A DNA stretch of 64,000 bases from positions 744,001 through 808,000 of the forward strand of contig NZ_CP109479.1 of assembly GCF_036227485.1 (NCBI RefSeq). Direction: 5' to 3'. Positions 33,767 through 42,574 of the stretch are shown one piece after another. The notes below the pieces were generated by a model, which saw only the letters and a program-made list of their open reading frames with translations, had not been told where the DNA came from and did no database searches. The position numbers and the translations under genes are program-made. How positions within the stretch are numbered: the stretch's first letter is position 1; each line of letters starts with the position of its first letter. Source of the DNA: Streptomyces sp. NBC_01451. GTDB lineage: Bacteria; Actinomycetota; Actinomycetes; Streptomycetales; Streptomycetaceae.

Positions 33767-36151
33767 ATGAGCCCGGTGTACCCGTTCGACGATGCCGACA
33801 CGGCGCGGGCCGTCGTCGACGCGCGGGGCGCCCTGACCGGCTGGAACGAGGGCGCCCGCCGGCTGCTGGGCTGGTCGGCGGCCGAGGTGCTGGGCCGTCC
33901 CGCCGCGTCCCTGCTGGCCGTCGACGGTTCCGGGAAGCCCGGGCCGCCGACGGAGGAGATCTGGCACGGCACTCTCGCGCTGCGTCACCGCGACGGCCGG
34001 ACGGTGTCCTCCTGGCTCCTCGCCCACTACCGGCCGGCCCCCGACGGCGGCCGGGGCGACTGGCTGCTCGTCACACCCCTGGAGAACGATTCCCGGCCCG
34101 AGGACGACCCGCTGATGCGGGCCGCGCTCGCCCAGGCGCCCTGTGCGACGGCCGTCTACGACGACCGGCTTCGACTGCACGGCGTCAACGACGCCATGGC
34201 GGGGGTCATCGGGCTGCCGCTGGAGCGCATCCGAGGGCTCAGAATCGCCGAGATAGGAGGCCGGGAGCGCAGCGCGGAGCTGGAGCAGCACATGCTCGAC
34301 GTACTGACCAGCGGCCGGCCGAAGGACATCCAGACCTATCTGCGCACCGGCGGCGAGGACCACGCACACGCCTGGCTGGCCCGGCTGGCACCGCTCAAGG
34401 ACGCCGAGGGGCGGGTGCGGGGGGTCTGTCTCGCGGCCCATGACTTCACCGATCAGTACCTCGCCCGGGAGCGGCTCCAGCTGGTCAACGAGGCGAGTGT
34501 GCGCATCGGCACCACCCTCGACGTCACCCGGACGGCCCAGGAGCTGGCGGACGTCTGTGTCCCGGCGCTCGCCGACTTCGTCAGCGTCGACCTGCTGGAC
34601 CCGCCGCAGCACGGCGGCGACCACCGCCCGGCCGAACTGAGCGCGCCCCTCAGCCTCCGCCGGGCCGCCCACCGGTCGATCATCCCGGGCAGCCCCGAAG
34701 CCGTCGCCAAGCCGGGACAGCTGGACGAGTACCCCGCCCTCTCACCGCAGGCCGACTCGCTCCTCGCGGGCCGCACCATCGTGGCCACCCTGCCCTCCGA
34801 CGACCTCGAACAGCGGCTGGCCTGGAACAAGGCCCGCCTCAACCGGGTCAAGGAATTCGGCATCCACTCCATGATGTCCGTGCCGATCACGGCCCGCGGT
34901 ACGACGCTCGGCGTCGCCGTCCTGACCCGGTACCGGCGGCCCGACCCGTTCACGGCAGACGACGCGCTGCTCGCCGAGGAGGTCACCGCCCGGGCCGCCG
35001 TCTGTATCGACAACGCACGCCGGTTCTCCCGCGAACGCGACACCGCTCTCGCCCTGCAACGCAGCCTGCTCCCCCGGACCCTGCCGCGCACCGCCGCCCT
35101 CGAAGCCGCCTCGCGCTATCTCCCGGCGGCGCGGGCCGGCGTGGGCGGCGACTGGTTCGACGTGATCCCGCTGTCCGGGATGCGGGTCGCGATGGTCGTC
35201 GGTGACGTGGTCGGCCACGGCATCCAGGCCTCCGCCACCATGGGCCGGCTGCGCACCGCCGTACGCACGCTCGCCGACATCGACCTCGCCCCGGACGAGC
35301 TGCTCACCCACCTCGACGACCTCGTCGTACGGCTGTCCGCCGAGGCCGGCAGTGAGGGCGGCCCGGGCGAGGTCGGGGCGACCTGTCTGTACGCGGTGTA
35401 CGACCCGGTGTCGCGGCGCTGCACCCTGGCCCGCGCCGGGCATCCCCCACCGGTCATGCTCACCCCGGGCGGCACGCCCCGGCAGGTGCGGCTCCCGGCG
35501 GGTCCGCCGCTCGGGCTCGGCGGGCTGCCGTTCGAGTCCACGGAACTGGAGCTCGCCGAGGGCACGGTCCTCGCGCTCTACACCGACGGGCTGATCGAGA
35601 GCCGCGAGCGGGACATCGACGCCGGTCACCAGCTGTTGTGCGACGCGCTGGCCGCGTACGCGGACTCGCTCGACGAGACGTGCGACCGCATCCTGCACAC
35701 CCTGCTCCCGCCGGGTGGCGCGGCGGACGACGTGGCGCTGCTGCTGGCCCGCACCCAGGGGCTGCCTGCCTCCCACGTCACGACGTGGGACATCCCGGCC
35801 GACCCCGCGCTCGTCGGACCGATCCGCAAACAGGTCGGCGAGCAGCTCGACGTCTGGGACCTGAGCGAGGCCTCGTTCACCACCGAGCTGGTGGTGAGCG
35901 AGTTGGTCACCAACGCCATCCGCTACGGCTCGCACCCCATCCGGCTGCGGCTCATCCATGACGCGGCGACCCTGATCTGCGAGGTCTCCGACTCCAGCCA
36001 CACCGCCCCGCACCTGCGGCGCGCCAGGACCTTCGACGAGGGGGGCCGCGGTCTGCTGCTGGTCGCCCAGCTCACCGAGCGGTGGGGCAGCCGCCACACG
36101 CCCGACGGGAAGACGATCTGGGCGGAGTTGTCCCTGACCGACGAGATGTGA
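33767..36151 (+). CDS. PP2C/SpoIIE phosphatase with PAS, GAF and anti-sigma-type ATPase domains
   Basis: This 794-residue protein has PAS (about 10-105), a second PAS (118-235), GAF (245-425), SpoIIE phosphatase (450-650; GGDWFDV near 460, final DDVALLLA) and a C-terminal HATPase (665-794). The ATPase shows the N-box SELVTNAIRYG and the G-box DEGGRGLLLV, as in anti-sigma kinases. It therefore combines opposite activities, kinase and phosphatase, of a partner-switching module in one chain. The ATG at 33767 was preferred over the GTG at 33740 because GGAG lies 8 bases upstream. Input signal and partner are unknown. Confidence 0.92.
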   Translation: MSPVYPFDDADTARAVVDARGALTGWNEGARRLLGWSAAEVLGRPAASLLAVDGSGKPGPPTEEIWHGTLALRHRDGRTVSSWLLAHYRPAPDGGRGDWLLVTPLENDSRPEDDPLMRAALAQAPCATAVYDDRLRLHGVNDAMAGVIGLPLERIRGLRIAEIGGRERSAELEQHMLDVLTSGRPKDIQTYLRTGGEDHAHAWLARLAPLKDAEGRVRGVCLAAHDFTDQYLARERLQLVNEASVRIGTTLDVTRTAQELADVCVPALADFVSVDLLDPPQHGGDHRPAELSAPLSLRRAAHRSIIPGSPEAVAKPGQLDEYPALSPQADSLLAGRTIVATLPSDDLEQRLAWNKARLNRVKEFGIHSMMSVPITARGTTLGVAVLTRYRRPDPFTADDALLAEEVTARAAVCIDNARRFSRERDTALALQRSLLPRTLPRTAALEAASRYLPAARAGVGGDWFDVIPLSGMRVAMVVGDVVGHGIQASATMGRLRTAVRTLADIDLAPDELLTHLDDLVVRLSAEAGSEGGPGEVGATCLYAVYDPVSRRCTLARAGHPPPVMLTPGGTPRQVRLPAGPPLGLGGLPFESTELELAEGTVLALYTDGLIESRERDIDAGHQLLCDALAAYADSLDETCDRILHTLLPPGGAADDVALLLARTQGLPASHVTTWDIPADPALVGPIRKQVGEQLDVWDLSEASFTTELVVSELVTNAIRYGSHPIRLRLIHDAATLICEVSDSSHTAPHLRRARTFDEGGRGLLLVAQLTERWGSRHTPDGKTIWAELSLTDEM

Positions 36152-36274
36152 GTCCCGGCTCTCACTGACGACGGTTTTATTCGGGGCCGCATGGGCTTTT
36201 GGGTTCCGGTCCCACCGGACACTCGTGACGGTGCACGAGACGCCGTACGCGCAGTGACCTCCAGGAGTGTGGAC

Positions 36275-36865
36275 ATGGCGACCTTCCGAACCACCCGGCC
36301 GGCCCGTCGGACCGCGCTGCTCATGAGCGCGATGGCGCTACCGGTCCTGCTCGGGGCCTGCGGCAGCGACACCGGCGACGGCACGACCGTCCCGTCGACC
36401 GCCACCACGACGACTGTCTCGACGTCGACCGCCCCTTCGACCGGCGACAGCCGTTGCCGTGCCTCCGAGCTGCGCGCCTCGGTCGGGCGGCTCGATCCGG
36501 GCGCCGGGCAGAAGAACTTCCCCGTCGTCCTCACCAACGACTCCGCCCGTGCCTGCACCCTGCGCGGCTACCCGGGCGTCGCCTTCGTGGACGCGGCCGG
36601 CGAACAGCTGGGCGCCGACCCGAAGCGCTCCGACGCCCAGGTGACAACGGTCCATCTGGCGCCGGGCGACAGTGCCTGGGCGGGCCTGAGCTTCGCGAAC
36701 CCGGAGCTCAGCGAGGCCGCGACGGCGACCCCGGCCGAGCTGCTGGTGACCCCGCCGGACGAACGGGACCAGCTGAAGGTGGCATGGGAGAAGGGCGAGG
36801 TGCCGGTCGGCGGGAACGAGTCGTCGGTGTTCCTGACGGTCTTCGGTCCCGGTACCGGATCCTGA
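36275..36865 (+). CDS. DUF4232-type secreted lipoprotein
   Basis: This 196-residue lipoprotein has a positively charged start, a hydrophobic stretch and the lipobox LLGAC (Cys near residue 28). A long Thr/Ser-rich linker follows, then a DUF4232-like beta domain containing RCRASELRAS, NDSARACTLRGYPGVAF and paired cysteines. It would be anchored on the outer face of the membrane; the function of this common actinobacterial domain is not established. The ATG at 36275 has CAGGAGTG upstream. Confidence 0.82.
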   Translation: MATFRTTRPARRTALLMSAMALPVLLGACGSDTGDGTTVPSTATTTTVSTSTAPSTGDSRCRASELRASVGRLDPGAGQKNFPVVLTNDSARACTLRGYPGVAFVDAAGEQLGADPKRSDAQVTTVHLAPGDSAWAGLSFANPELSEAATATPAELLVTPPDERDQLKVAWEKGEVPVGGNESSVFLTVFGPGTGS

Positions 36866-36940
36866 CCCGGTCGGTGGGCCGGTGAGCTGGGCCTGCTTTC
36901 ATGGAGGGGTACCGACATCCCTGTCCCGGAGGACCGAACT

Positions 36941-38218
36941 CTGAACGCCCCGTCCGCCGAGGCCCTGTCCATCGCCCTGCTCATCGCCGTCCTGGCCTGC
37001 GCCGTCGTGCGCCCGTTCGGGCTGCCTGAGGCGGTCGTGGCGGTTCCCGCCGCCGGGCTGGTGGTCGTCACCGGCGCGATCTCGCCGGAACACGCGTGGG
37101 AGGAGGCCGAGCGGCTCGGGCCGGTGGTCGGCTTCCTCGCGGCGGTGCTGGTCCTGGCCCACTTCTGCGATGTCGAGGGGCTCTTCCGGGCCTGCGGCGG
37201 GTGGATGGCCCGGTGGGCGAAGAACCGGCCGGGACGGCTGCTGACCTCGGTCTTCGTGCTGGCCTCGGCGATCACGGCGGTACTGAGCCTGGACGCGACC
37301 ATCGTGCTGCTCACGCCCGTGGTGTTCGCCACGGCCGCCCGGACAGGGGTCAGGCCCAAGCCGCACTCCTACGCCTGCGCGCATCTGTCGAACACGGCGT
37401 CGCTGCTGCTGCCGGTCTCCAACCTCACCAACCTGCTGGCGTTCAGCGCGAGCGGCCTGAGCTTCACCCGGTTCGCCGCTCTGATGACGCTGCCCTGGCT
37501 GGTCGCGATCGGCGCCGAGTACCTGGTGTTCCGTCGGTTCTTCGCCGCCGACCTGGCCGCACCGGCACCGGACACGCCGCCCGCGGACCCCGGCCCCGGT
37601 ACGGCGGACGCGCCCGCGCTCCCGCTGTTCGCCCTCGTCACCGTGGCCTGCACACTGGCCGGGTTCGTCGTGGCCTCCGCGCTGGGCATCGATCCCGCGT
37701 GGGCGGCGCTCGCGGGAGCACTCGTACTGTCCGGACGCGCGCTTCTGCGCCGGCAGGCCACCCCGGTGACAGTGCTGCGCGCCACGGCACCCGGGTTCCT
37801 CGCGTTCGTGCTGGCGCTGGGTGTCGTGGTCCGCGCGGTCGTGGACAACGGGCTCGCGGAGGCGCTCGGCCGGGTGCTGCCCGACGGAACCGGGCTGGCC
37901 GCGCTGCTCGGGATCGCCGCGCTGGCCGCCGTACTCGCCAATCTGATCAACAACCTGCCCGCGGTGCTCGTGCTGCTGCCGCTGACCGCCACAGCCGGTC
38001 CCGGTGCGGTGCTCGCCGTGCTGCTCGGGGTGAACATCGGCCCGAACCTCACGTACGCCGGATCGCTGGCGACCCTGCTGTGGCGGCGCATCGTGCACCA
38101 GCACGAGCGCGATGTCGGGATCGGGGAGTTCACCCGGCTCGGGCTCATCTCCGTGCCGGCCGCGCTGATCCCGGCGGTGGTGGCGTTGTGGGGCTCGCTG
38201 GTCGTCCTCGGGGGCTGA
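36941..38218 (+). CDS. SLC13/ArsB-like membrane carrier
   Basis: This roughly 425-residue membrane protein of the ion-transporter superfamily (ArsB/NhaD/SLC13) has about ten helices. It has two related halves, each with an Asn-rich reentrant motif: HLSNTASLLLPVSNLTNLLAF, and LANLINNLPAVLVLLP plus GVNIGPNLTYAGSLATLLW. It could export arsenite or carry another anion; no ars genes are adjacent. The start is doubtful. GGAGGA (36928-36933) is 7 bases before an in-frame CTG at 36941, which gives a complete first helix. The first GTG at 37007 would cut that helix. I favour the CTG. Confidence 0.78.
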   Translation: MNAPSAEALSIALLIAVLACAVVRPFGLPEAVVAVPAAGLVVVTGAISPEHAWEEAERLGPVVGFLAAVLVLAHFCDVEGLFRACGGWMARWAKNRPGRLLTSVFVLASAITAVLSLDATIVLLTPVVFATAARTGVRPKPHSYACAHLSNTASLLLPVSNLTNLLAFSASGLSFTRFAALMTLPWLVAIGAEYLVFRRFFAADLAAPAPDTPPADPGPGTADAPALPLFALVTVACTLAGFVVASALGIDPAWAALAGALVLSGRALLRRQATPVTVLRATAPGFLAFVLALGVVVRAVVDNGLAEALGRVLPDGTGLAALLGIAALAAVLANLINNLPAVLVLLPLTATAGPGAVLAVLLGVNIGPNLTYAGSLATLLWRRIVHQHERDVGIGEFTRLGLISVPAALIPAVVALWGSLVVLGG

Positions 38219-38238
38219 GGCGCGGGCGGGCCCGGTCG

Positions 38239-40164
38239 TCAGCGGCCTCCCCAGCCGCCGTATCCGCCGCCGTAGGGGTAGCCGTATCCGTAGCCGCCGC
38301 CGTAGTTGCCGCCGCCGGTGTTCTGGCCGTTCCCGCAGTTGTAGTACCCGTAGTAGTAGCAGGGCACGGTCGTCGGGTTCGAGGCCGAGGGGGTCGGGGT
38401 GGCGGCCGACGGTGTCGGGGTCGGCCGGGCCGGTGTGGGGGTCGGCGCCGGGGTCGTCGAGGGCTCGGGGCTCTTCTTGGTGGTGGGGGGACCGGCCTCG
38501 GACGCCGCGTCCCAGTTGACGGCCTGCATCTGGAGCGAGGGTGACGAGGAGTCGAAGACCCAGTGCTGGTCGGCGGACTCCTCGCGCGACTTCAGGACCA
38601 GCGGCGCGTCGCCCTCGTCCGCGGCGTCGGCGGGGGTCAGGGCCAGCTCCTGGTCCCAGCGCGGGACCAGGGTGCCCTGGAGGGTGAAGTCGTAGCGCAC
38701 GTTCTTGGCGGCGGGCTGGGACGCGCCCGTGCACGGGGCGAGCTGGACCGAGTAGCCGAGGTGGGAGTCGAGGCAGAGGTCCGGGGCGGCGACGTTGCGC
38801 AGCAGGCCGTCCTTCTCGTACGACCACTCCTGGCCGGCCTCCGACGAGCAGCTGGTCAGCTCGGCCTCCGCGCCCTGGACGGCCTTGCCGCCGACGATGC
38901 CGATGCACAGTCCGGACTCGACGTTGTGCAGTCGGCCGCGCAGGGCGCCCTTGGTGGTCTCGCCCGAACCGGCCCAGGAGGGATCGCCGGCCGTGTCGGA
39001 GCCGGTGGTAGCGGTGTCCGGGGGGCTGTTCTCGGCGGTCGGGCCGTCCTCGTCGTCCGAACCCAGGACGGACCACAGGGCCAGCGGGACGAGGACCAGC
39101 GCGCTCACGGTCGCGGCGGCCAGGACACGGTTGCGGCGACGGACCGCGCGCCGGGCCGCCTTGTGCGCGGACCGGTGCGATCCGGGGCGGACGACCAGCT
39201 CGGTGGAGACCGGCGGGTTCGCGGGCATGGGCGGAGCCTGGGCCAGGACGCGCGGGACCGGGAGCACGCTCTCGACCGTGGCGATCTCGATGATGGGGGC
39301 CTGTTCGACCTCCACGATGGCGCTCTCCGCGGCGCGTCCCGGCCGGGACTCCAGATAGGCGCGCGCACCCCAGCCGAGCACTCCCTCGGCCAGCGCGAGG
39401 GCGAGGTCGCCGTTGAACTGGTTCAACTGGTCGGCGGCGTACCGGCAGTGCATGCAGTCGGCGAGGTGCTTGGCGAGGTCGGGGTCGATGTCGAAGCTGC
39501 GGCGCCGGCAGGTGACGTCGATCAGCCGGATGTAGCGGCGGCACTCCTCCTGGGGCACGACCTCGCGGTGGACGTGCAGGCACTCCTCGCGGAGCCGTCC
39601 GCGGGCCCGGCCCAGTTCGACGGCGGCGTCCTCCACGCTCAGGCCCAGCAGGCCGGCGGGTATCTCCAGCGGTTCGGCCTCGACCTCGGCGTGCCAGAGC
39701 AGGCAGCGCGCCGACTGCGGGAGGTTCTGGAAGGCCCTGGAGAGCAGCCGCCGGTCGGGCGCGGGCAGCAGTCGGGCGGCGACGCGGCTCTCGCCGCCGG
39801 GTCTGGTGCGCAGCTCGGGGTGGAGCATTTCGTGGCGGTGGTCGCCCTCCCACTCCGCCGCCAGCCGGCGCACGGTGACCAGGAGGTGGGGCCGCCACGC
39901 GGAGGTGGGGCCGCTCTGGCGCAGCGATTCCCCGAAGAGGCGGGTGAACGCGGCGGTGGTGAGCATTCCGGCGGGGCGCGGGCCACTGGTGCACAGTCGG
40001 GCATAGGCGAAGGCCGCTTCCCAGTGCCGGTCGAGCAGTTCACCGACGGGATGGAGCGCGGGCGTCGTCCCCGTCCACTTCTTCAGCTCCGCGCTGAGTT
40101 CGACATCCGAAGCGTCGTACGCGGGAACCGGTGTAGGGGAATTCGACAGGCCTGCGTCTTTCAC
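38239..40164 (-). CDS. Sigma-like / zinc-finger / single-TM / ricin-lectin fusion membrane protein (paralogue 2)
   Basis: This 641-residue protein shares its layout with the gene at 25073-26719. A sigma-like helical module spans about 45-225 and the zinc motif H233-x3-C237-x2-C240 follows. The shared stretch VLGWGARAYLESRPGR, a longer acidic linker, one membrane segment (about 346-368) and a ricin-type lectin domain (about 408-555) complete it. A Pro/Thr linker then leads to a terminal Tyr/Gly-rich tail (about residues 600-641) absent from paralogue 1. The GTG start has GGAGGAA 8 bases upstream. It probably senses a glycan outside and signals inside; the sigma assignment is inference. Confidence 0.72.
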   Translation of the reverse strand: MKDAGLSNSPTPVPAYDASDVELSAELKKWTGTTPALHPVGELLDRHWEAAFAYARLCTSGPRPAGMLTTAAFTRLFGESLRQSGPTSAWRPHLLVTVRRLAAEWEGDHRHEMLHPELRTRPGGESRVAARLLPAPDRRLLSRAFQNLPQSARCLLWHAEVEAEPLEIPAGLLGLSVEDAAVELGRARGRLREECLHVHREVVPQEECRRYIRLIDVTCRRRSFDIDPDLAKHLADCMHCRYAADQLNQFNGDLALALAEGVLGWGARAYLESRPGRAAESAIVEVEQAPIIEIATVESVLPVPRVLAQAPPMPANPPVSTELVVRPGSHRSAHKAARRAVRRRNRVLAAATVSALVLVPLALWSVLGSDDEDGPTAENSPPDTATTGSDTAGDPSWAGSGETTKGALRGRLHNVESGLCIGIVGGKAVQGAEAELTSCSSEAGQEWSYEKDGLLRNVAAPDLCLDSHLGYSVQLAPCTGASQPAAKNVRYDFTLQGTLVPRWDQELALTPADAADEGDAPLVLKSREESADQHWVFDSSSPSLQMQAVNWDAASEAGPPTTKKSPEPSTTPAPTPTPARPTPTPSAATPTPSASNPTTVPCYYYGYYNCGNGQNTGGGNYGGGYGYGYPYGGGYGGWGGR

Positions 40165-40658
40165 GTCTGTATTCCTCCACGGACAACGCGGGTTTTAGTC
40201 CATACCAAGAGGTATGCGACCCTGTCGACGAAACGACAGGATCCGACCAAACAGGGGATCGGTATCGCGAACGCCCGCAGCGGACAGCTCTTTTGGAGCG
40301 GGGAGTCAGCGGGGGCGTCGCGTGCGTGCAGGGGAAAAAGACTGTCCGCACGCCGACGTGCACACCTTTGCACAGCTCATCGAGCCGTAACAAGAGATCA
40401 CGCCGTTTTCCACATTGCACTGTGACCTAAAGCGGTTGACGGCGTGTCAATGGGATGCACCTTTAGGGATTGCCACTGTATCAACATCCTCATTGCAAAC
40501 GGTATTCACTTCGCTCAGCATCGTTTCGCAACCATTGAAGGACGCTCTCCACCGGTGGCGCAAAACCGCCCGTCTCCGGTGTCCTGTCACCACCTCTTGT
40601 GCGTTTCCGCAGCTCATGGTTGCGGGCGTGCGAACCGCCGCCGCAACCCAGAGCGTCG
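40165..40658. other. 490-base gap upstream of the second lectin fusion gene
   Basis: This stretch is clearly less GC-rich than its neighbours. It contains short frames on both strands with no codon bias and no recognisable product, including a 71-codon minus-strand frame (40447-40662). It probably holds the fusion-gene promoter (for example around 40180-40230). I see no RNA gene. Confidence 0.45.
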
Positions 40659-41648
40659 TCATGGCAGTTGACCGGTTCCTTCGCCTCTCCGTCCGGGAAC
40701 AGCCGCGAAACCAATAGCGGGCGTGGTTTCCGCCGGATCGCGTCTGCACAGGGCCCGGTACGCGCCCGGTGGCGTCCCGTGACGCTCGCGGAACACCCGG
40801 TTGAAGTGGAACGGGCTGGCGAAGCCGGAGGCGAGGGCGACGCGTTCCACCGGCAGGTCGGTGGCCTCCAGCAACCGGGCCGCATGGCGCAGCCGGGCCT
40901 CGCGCAGGGCCCGCATCGGGGACCGGCCGAGCTGCTCGGTGAACAGGTGCGCGAACCGCGACGGTGAGAGCGCGACCCCCTCGGCGAGCGAGCGGACGGT
41001 GTGCGGAGCGGCCGGGTCGGCGGCGATGAGCGCTTCCGCCCGGCTCACCCGGGGGTCGACGCCCGGCCGTTCCGGAAGGGGGCGGGCGGCCGTGGAGGCC
41101 AGCAGCACGATTTCCTCCAGGGAACAGAGGGCGAGTTCCCGGGCTGCGGCGCCGTGGGCGACGGCTGTCGGACCGTCGGGCACGGCCGGGGCGGCGGAGG
41201 CGGAGGAGCCGGGCGGCCGGGTGTCGCTGCCCGGCCAGCGGGCGTCCGCCAGCATGCGCGCGAACGCCGTGGCCATACGGTCGTGCAGCGCTTCCGGCAC
41301 CGGGGCGACGACGTACATGCCGACGGCGTACGGGCTCAGCCAGGCCGTCCAGGAGGGGCGGGCCTGGCAGTGCGTCCACCAGAACCGCCAGTGCCGGGCA
41401 CCCGGCCGGACCAGGTAGCGGTGGGGCACCCCCGGGCCGAGGACGACCAGGTCCCCGGCCCCGGCCCGCGCCTCGGCCGCGCCCTGGGTCAGCAGCCCGT
41501 GGCCGTCCGTCGTCCAGGTGAACAGCCAGCTGTCGGCGCCCTGCGGCCGGTTGACGGCGTAACCGGGCCCCTCGTCGTAGCGCCCGACGGTCACCAGACC
41601 GGGCGGCGGCGCGGGGACAGCGGTCCTGGACAATCCGTCAGCGTTCAT
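40659..41648 (-). CDS. AraC-family transcriptional regulator
   Basis: This 329-residue regulator has an N-terminal cupin-like effector domain (about 20-150) and a C-terminal double helix-turn-helix (about 215-310). The HTH includes VRSLAEGVALSPSRFAHLFTEQLG and the AraC signature VERVALASGFASPFHFNRVFRERHG. The N-terminus resembles regulators of sugar or aromatic metabolism. The ATG at 41648 was preferred over 41654 because GGGGAGG leaves a 6-base spacer. It is divergent, 68 bases apart, from the PhyH dioxygenase at 41717 and is a likely local regulator of it. Confidence 0.88.
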   Translation of the reverse strand: MNADGLSRTAVPAPPPGLVTVGRYDEGPGYAVNRPQGADSWLFTWTTDGHGLLTQGAAEARAGAGDLVVLGPGVPHRYLVRPGARHWRFWWTHCQARPSWTAWLSPYAVGMYVVAPVPEALHDRMATAFARMLADARWPGSDTRPPGSSASAAPAVPDGPTAVAHGAAARELALCSLEEIVLLASTAARPLPERPGVDPRVSRAEALIAADPAAPHTVRSLAEGVALSPSRFAHLFTEQLGRSPMRALREARLRHAARLLEATDLPVERVALASGFASPFHFNRVFRERHGTPPGAYRALCRRDPAETTPAIGFAAVPGRRGEGTGQLP

Positions 41649-41716
41649 GGGCATCCTCCCCAGGGAGTGGCAACCCTAGTCTGGCGGCCGGTGAGAGCTG
41701 ACCGAAGGAGTCGACG

Positions 41717-42556
41717 ATGACAGTCACAGGCATCAGTACCCCCGGGGCCCCCATCCTGCCGGAGGAGGAGCGCCGGCGGTTCGAGGAGGACGGATTCACC
41801 GTTGTGCGGGGACTGTTCGGGGCCGACGAGATCGCCGCGCTGCGCGCCGAGTTCACGGCGCTGCACGCGGCCGGTCCGGTGCCGGGACATTTCGAGCCGC
41901 GCCCGTCCGGACAGGACGGGCGCCCGGCCGACCCGCTGGACGCCTATCCGCGCGTCATGCAGCCGCACGAGTTCCACGAGCCGTCCCTCGGCTGGCTGTT
42001 GGATCCGCGGTTGCGCGCCGTCCTGGAGGTGCTGCTCGGCGAGGAGGTACTGGCCGCGCAGAGCATGTTCTACTTCAAGCCGCCGGGCGCCCGGGGGCAG
42101 GCGCTGCACCAGGACAACTTCTATCTGCGGGTCGAGCCGGGCACCTGTGTGGCCGCGTGGATCGCGTGCGAGACGATCGACCGGGACAACGGCGGTCTGG
42201 AGGTGGTGCCGGGCACGCACCGCATGGACCTGTTCTGTCCGGAGACGGCGGACGCCGGTGTGTCCTTCGCCCGGGAGTACGTGGCTCCGCCGCCCGGTCT
42301 GGCCACGGTGCCGGTCGACATGGCCCCGGGCGACGTCCTGTTCTTCAACGGCAGCCTGGTGCACGGCTCGCAGCCCAACCGGAGCGCCGACCGGTTCCGG
42401 CGCTCGTTCATCGGGCACTACGTGGGCCGCTCGGCCGAGCGTATCGGCCACTTCTACCGCACGATCTCCATGGACGGCGACCGGGTCCGGCTGCGCGAGA
42501 GCGAGGGCGCGGGACCGTGCGGCACGGAGTTCGGGTCGCCGTCCGCACCGCACTGA
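41717..42556 (+). CDS. Phytanoyl-CoA dioxygenase (PhyH)-family Fe(II)/2-oxoglutarate oxygenase
   Basis: This 279-residue protein has the PhyH double-stranded beta-helix. Iron ligands are the H-x-D of LHQDNFY and the distal His of LVHGSQPN. An arginine in the SADRFRRSFI stretch is placed to bind 2-oxoglutarate. It hydroxylates an unknown small molecule. AAGGAG lies 7 bases before the ATG. The divergent AraC regulator probably controls it. It ends 18 bases from the convergent aldo/keto reductase. Confidence 0.88.
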   Translation: MTVTGISTPGAPILPEEERRRFEEDGFTVVRGLFGADEIAALRAEFTALHAAGPVPGHFEPRPSGQDGRPADPLDAYPRVMQPHEFHEPSLGWLLDPRLRAVLEVLLGEEVLAAQSMFYFKPPGARGQALHQDNFYLRVEPGTCVAAWIACETIDRDNGGLEVVPGTHRMDLFCPETADAGVSFAREYVAPPPGLATVPVDMAPGDVLFFNGSLVHGSQPNRSADRFRRSFIGHYVGRSAERIGHFYRTISMDGDRVRLRESEGAGPCGTEFGSPSAPH

Positions 42557-42574
42557 CGCGTCGCCGGGGTCCCG

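Noticed and set aside
40447..40662. 71-codon minus-strand frame downstream of the AraC gene
   Set aside because: No recognisable family and weak coding character; left as unassigned intergenic sequence.
40415..40717. 100-codon plus-strand frame in the 40.4 kb gap
   Set aside because: No codon bias, family or ribosome site; it overlaps the 3' end of the AraC gene.
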